NCBI GenBank assembly: GCA_017628165.1
Contig: JAGBZQ010000095.1
Coordinates: 1 to 8,705, forward strand
DNA length: 8,705 nucleotides
Source of the DNA: Kiritimatiellia bacterium
GTDB taxonomy: Bacteria; Verrucomicrobiota; Kiritimatiellia; RFP12; UBA1067
Direction: 5' to 3'
Shown: piece after piece, positions 5,830 to 8,705 of the stretch
Layout of the letters: every line of letters starts with the position of its first letter
Numbering within the stretch: position 1 is the first letter of the stretch
Program-made: the position numbers and the translations under genes
Notes under the pieces: model-generated
What the model saw: the letters and a program-made list of their open reading frames with translations, nothing else
Told to the model about the DNA's origin: nothing
Databases searched by the model: none

Positions 5830-7197
5830 TTACACTTCCGTTTTCGTGATATAGATTTTGGCCATATCAGTGCGGTACGCCGATTTCTCGGAAATATCAA
5901 GCTCCTCGAAAAGCTTCTCCCCAGGGCGCAGCCCCGTAAAAACGATGGGAATATCCACATAGGGCCTAAATCCCGCCTGCATTATCAGATTTTCGGCAAG
6001 TGTCAGTATGAGAACGCTTTCGCCCATATCGAGCGTATATATCGCCTTCTCCGTGCGGCTTGCCGCCTGAAGAACGAGGCTCACCGCCTCCTGAATAGTC
6101 ATAAAATAGCGGCGCATGTCTGGATGCGTCACTGTAAGCGGCTCTTTCTTCGCGATCTGAGAACGGAATAGCGGCACCACAGAACCTGAAGATCCAAAGA
6201 CATTTCCGAAGCGAACAGCGCAGAAGCTCGTAGCCCCGTCAAGAGCCATGATTGCTTTCTCCGCCGCAAGTTTCGTCTTGCCCATCACGGACACGGGATT
6301 CACCGCCTTGTCCGTCGAAATAAGAACAAAGCGCTCTACGCCATTTGCAAGCGAAAGCTCCGCAATAAGGCGCGTGGCCTCCGTATTATTGCGCCACCCT
6401 TCCTCGGGATTCAGCTCGACCATCGGAACATGCTTGTAAGCCGCAGCGTGAAGAACAAGTGAAGGCTTCTCCTTCTTGAAAAGTCTTTCCATGCGCGTGG
6501 AATCGTTAATATCTATCATCAACGGAACGAGCTCGGCCGCATGAGATAAAGAACGCATTTCACGGTCTATCTCATAAAGCGCACTCTCGCAACGCTCAAC
6601 CATAAGAACGCGCGCGGCGCCTGCAGCGCAGATCTGACGCACTATCTCCGATCCAATAGAGCCGCCAGCTCCGGTAACGAGAACCGTGCGGCCTGCCACA
6701 TAGCGAGCCGCGATGGAATTGTCGAACGTCTTTTCGTCACGCTCTAAAAGCTCCACCTCCTTTTGACTCGCCATCCAGTAGACGCGCCAAAGACACCTTA
6801 CAGACACAATCCCGACGGTAGAGAGAACGAACGAAATTAAAATGACGGAATAAGGAGGACGTATGTGGGATAGAGAGATATCAGGCAGAAGATAGCGCAT
6901 GATAGTCAAAATCGCACATCCGAGTACCATCGCAAGAATATAGCGCGGAAGCTCACTCACGCTTATGCGACGCCACGAAAGGCGATAGCACCCCGAAACG
7001 AAAAGAGAAAACAGATATACCGCCAAGACGGTAACGAAAGAAAGCGCCACTTTCCCCCAGCCCCATGACGGTTCCTGAAAATCAAATCTCAAAATAAAAG
7101 CAACAATATAGGCAAAAGCTATAATGGCGGCATCAATAGACGCCACAAAAAGGCGTGTTGCGAAAAACTTAAGCCAGGCTGATCTTGCGGGCGTCAT
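5830..7197 (-). CDS. Membrane-bound nucleotide-sugar 4,6-dehydratase (CapD/PglF/WbpM family), short form
   Basis: The product has 455 residues. The N-terminal part has four likely membrane segments at about 15-36, 49-70, 84-104 and 116-136. The catalytic extended-SDR domain follows from about residue 170: NAD-binding GAGGSIG (176-182), AAAYKHVP (251-258), STDKAVNP (294-301) with the family-typical catalytic Met/Lys pair M305/K309 in place of YxxxK, then RFGNVFGSSGSV, MRRYFMT and GLRPGEKLFEE. Such enzymes, usually acting on UDP-GlcNAc at the cytoplasmic face of the membrane, make 4-keto-6-deoxy sugars for capsule, O-antigen or protein glycans. Full-length relatives are about 590-670 residues and carry a Rossmann-like (CoA-binding-type) domain between membrane and catalytic parts. 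Here only about 30 residues (about 137-169) link them, so that domain is absent. The ATG (7197) overlaps the cdsA stop in TGATG with no Shine-Dalgarno, implying translational coupling. Confidence 0.92.
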   Translation of the reverse strand: MTPARSAWLKFFATRLFVASIDAAIIAFAYIVAFILRFDFQEPSWGWGKVALSFVTVLAVYLFSLFVSGCYRLSWRRISVSELPRYILAMVLGCAILTIMRYLLPDISLSHIRPPYSVILISFVLSTVGIVSVRCLWRVYWMASQKEVELLERDEKTFDNSIAARYVAGRTVLVTGAGGSIGSEIVRQICAAGAARVLMVERCESALYEIDREMRSLSHAAELVPLMIDINDSTRMERLFKKEKPSLVLHAAAYKHVPMVELNPEEGWRNNTEATRLIAELSLANGVERFVLISTDKAVNPVSVMGKTKLAAEKAIMALDGATSFCAVRFGNVFGSSGSVVPLFRSQIAKKEPLTVTHPDMRRYFMTIQEAVSLVLQAASRTEKAIYTLDMGESVLILTLAENLIMQAGFRPYVDIPIVFTGLRPGEKLFEELDISEKSAYRTDMAKIYITKTEV

Positions 7198-7973
7198 CAG
7201 ATGAAATAATAGAAGATTGCAGGAGCGAAGACAAGCGAATCAAACATATCAAGGAAGCCGCCCATCCCGGCAGGCATAAATGTGGCGGAATCCTTCACAC
7301 AGACCTCTCGCTTGAAGCGGCTCTCTATGAGATCGCCGAGCGTTCCAACAGTAGCGGCGGCAATGCCGAACGCGATAGCCTTGCACCAGCAGAAACTGGT
7401 TATTGGCATAAACGCGCACGAAACAAGACATGAAGCGAACACTGACCCAGCAAAACCCTCCCAACTTTTCTTCGGAGAAATAGCGGGGCACATTTTATGC
7501 TTGCCAAACGCCTTGCCAAATGCAAAACCGCCCATATCGGAAACCTTGACAATGGCTATGATGTAAAGAAGGATTTTCATGCCATAGCTCTGCGGTATCA
7601 GCAAAAAGTACGAAAGCATCACGGGAATGTAAACGAATCCCAGAAGAGTGGTAGCAAACTTCTGCATAGGATTTGCCGACTTGCCAAAAAGCGCAAAAAG
7701 CGCCATTACGAAAATGATCGGAATCAAAAACCTTCCGGTGGGAACTCCAGAAAAATACACAGCACCAACCATATAGACAAGAGCCGAAAAAAGCCCCACA
7801 GCCGGCATGGTCTCGTACTTGCGAGACAAAAGCTGAACAAACTCAAGCTGGACGAGCATAACAAGAAGAACCATCACAGGCAATACGGCCTTGACGGGGA
7901 GATAAATAAGAGAACACACCACAAACGCCGCAACTGAAAGTGCCGTGATTGTACGCTTAACGACCGGATTCAT
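7197..7973 (-). CDS. cdsA: Phosphatidate cytidylyltransferase (CdsA)
   Basis: A 258-residue integral membrane enzyme, strongly hydrophobic over most of its length, that makes CDP-diacylglycerol from CTP and phosphatidic acid, the precursor of bacterial phospholipids. Visible family motifs are KVSDMGGFAFGKAFGKHK (143-160, with D146), ISPKKSWEG (165-173), and the C-terminal signature TLGDLIESRFKREVCVKDS (211-229, with D214, K221, K227 and D228) followed by GGFLDMFDSL (238-247, with D242 and D245). The signature differs from the common PGHGGxLDRxDS form: it reads PAGMGGFLDMFDS, with one extra residue, no His, and Met for Arg. The acidic and lysine residues thought to bind metal and CTP are kept, so I expect it to be active. 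It has a good Shine-Dalgarno, GGAGG, 8 nt before the ATG, inside uppS, and overlaps uppS by 17 bp, a common uppS-cdsA arrangement. Confidence 0.95.
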   Translation of the reverse strand: MNPVVKRTITALSVAAFVVCSLIYLPVKAVLPVMVLLVMLVQLEFVQLLSRKYETMPAVGLFSALVYMVGAVYFSGVPTGRFLIPIIFVMALFALFGKSANPMQKFATTLLGFVYIPVMLSYFLLIPQSYGMKILLYIIAIVKVSDMGGFAFGKAFGKHKMCPAISPKKSWEGFAGSVFASCLVSCAFMPITSFCWCKAIAFGIAAATVGTLGDLIESRFKREVCVKDSATFMPAGMGGFLDMFDSLVFAPAIFYYFI

Positions 7974-8655
7974 TCAACCTACCTCCCATGCGGCGCTCGC
8001 GCCGCGAATAACTTTGCAATGCCTTGTCAAATTCAGCCTTATCGAAATCGGGCCAAAAAACATCTGTAAAATACCACTCGCTATATGCCGACTCCCAAAT
8101 GAGGAAGTTGCTCGTGCGGCACTCCCCGCTCGTCCTTATGATAAGATCGGGATCGGGAATATCAGGCGCGTAAAGAAAACCGCGGAAAGCCGCCTCCGTA
8201 AGCTCGCACTCCGGATTAGACTTAAACCACGCGTTTGCGGCATCGACAATCTCCGCCCTTCCTCCATAGCTGAGCGCAACGGCAAGGGTAAAATCGCCAT
8301 CCTTTGTCTTCTCCTCAAGCACAGCGATTTCACGCTGAAGCTTAGCGGAAAAATCAGCCTTTCTGCCGATTACGCGAAAGCGGACACGCTCCTTAACAAG
8401 CGTAGCCTCCTTTGAGCGCATAAATGAAGAGAGAAGCTTCATCAATCCTGAAACTTCTTCCTTGGAGCGTTTCCAGTTTTCTGTGGAAAACGCATAGACG
8501 GTCAAATACCTGATTCCCGCCTCACGGCAATAATGCATCACGCGATCCGATGCCTCGGCTCCAGCCTTATGGCCGGAAATTCGCGGCCGGCGGTGAGCTG
8601 CAGCCCACCGCCCATTGCCATCCATTATTATCGCAAGATGCTCCACGTTCGTCAA
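7957..8655 (-). CDS. uppS: Isoprenyl transferase / undecaprenyl diphosphate synthase (UppS)
   Basis: The 232-residue product is a cis-prenyltransferase that extends farnesyl diphosphate with isopentenyl diphosphate to undecaprenyl diphosphate, the lipid carrier for peptidoglycan and surface polysaccharides. It acts at the cytoplasmic membrane. Diagnostic motifs are all present: IIMDGNGRWA (9-18, with catalytic D12 and substrate-binding N14, R16 and W17), GHKAG (28-32, H29), AFSTENW (55-61), SYGGRAEI (129-136), and RTSGECRTSNFLIW (174-187) followed by SEWYFTDVFWPDF. The length is near the usual 240-250. The start is uncertain: TTG at 8655..8653 is favoured because it overlaps a possible upstream stop as TTGA, but GTG at 8646..8644 also works and the frame stays open to the window edge. 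No clear Shine-Dalgarno is seen at either. It is the first recognised gene of the minus-strand envelope operon. Confidence 0.95.
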   Translation of the reverse strand: MTNVEHLAIIMDGNGRWAAAHRRPRISGHKAGAEASDRVMHYCREAGIRYLTVYAFSTENWKRSKEEVSGLMKLLSSFMRSKEATLVKERVRFRVIGRKADFSAKLQREIAVLEEKTKDGDFTLAVALSYGGRAEIVDAANAWFKSNPECELTEAAFRGFLYAPDIPDPDLIIRTSGECRTSNFLIWESAYSEWYFTDVFWPDFDKAEFDKALQSYSRRERRMGGRLNESGR

Positions 8656-8705
8656 ACGTTGATACGAAGCGTGGTTTCGCGCGCAGGTCCGACGGAAAGA
8701 ACTCC
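8652..8705 (-). CDS. Possible C-terminal end of an unidentified upstream gene (runs off the right edge)
   Basis: One minus-strand frame entering from the right edge reads GVLSVGPARETTLRINV and stops at TGA (8654..8652). The stop overlaps the proposed TTG start of uppS as TTGA, the geometry of coupled genes. The text looks protein-like, whereas the uppS frame extended to the edge is rich in Arg, Ser and Cys and less convincing. Seventeen residues are too few to identify it. It does not look like the end of frr, pyrH or tsf, the genes often found before uppS. Confidence 0.3.
   Translation of the reverse strand, partial: GVLSVGPARETTLRINV

Noticed and set aside
7945..8415. 156-codon plus-strand open frame opposite uppS and the start of cdsA
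   Set aside because: It lies antisense to two genes with complete family motifs, and its translation is not protein-like (basic, with no domain).

Overview
The window carries eight recognisable or probable coding regions on a roughly 52% GC bacterial background (estimated by eye), with no RNA genes, insertion sequences, CRISPR arrays or phage genes. I infer a member of the PVC superphylum, most likely a Kiritimatiellota or Verrucomicrobiota-type organism. The grounds are the style of the truncated secreted protein at the left edge and the HU subfamily present (long basic C-terminal tail, LPALGK in place of the usual GFGT). This placement is an inference, not a proof.

Left part (1-1071, mostly minus strand): the first 61 residues of an exported protein of unknown function; its own promoter, placed so that transcription would start on the A of the ATG (leaderless); deoC (deoxyribose-phosphate aldolase); then a 188-bp divergent control region. 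That region holds a strong extended -10 promoter for deoC, with a 16-bp perfect palindrome centred on the predicted start site, and a strong promoter for the HU gene, with a perfect inverted repeat filling most of its spacer.

Centre (1072-5119, plus strand): an HU-family nucleoid protein gene with the codon bias of a highly expressed gene. It overlaps by 17 bp the start of a full-length HrpA-type DEAH-box RNA helicase. A perfect 12-bp AAAA/UUUU-flanked hairpin, which looks like the HU terminator, lies inside the helicase coding sequence. The two genes therefore appear to share one transcript that is mostly cut short after HU.

Right part (8705 down to 5192, minus strand): a tightly packed, overlapping operon uppS - cdsA - membrane nucleotide-sugar dehydratase - pteridine-reductase-type SDR, preceded by the possible tail of another gene. 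UppS makes the undecaprenyl carrier, CdsA makes CDP-diacylglycerol, and the dehydratase probably starts synthesis of a modified amino sugar for a surface glycan. These three form an envelope-building set. The SDR (probably a pterin or folate reductase) is the odd member. The helicase and this operon converge at about 5120-5190, where I see no convincing terminator.

No obviously new defence or mobile system is present. The most interesting points are regulatory (leaderless promoter, terminator inside a coding sequence, two promoter palindromes) and the short form of the dehydratase.
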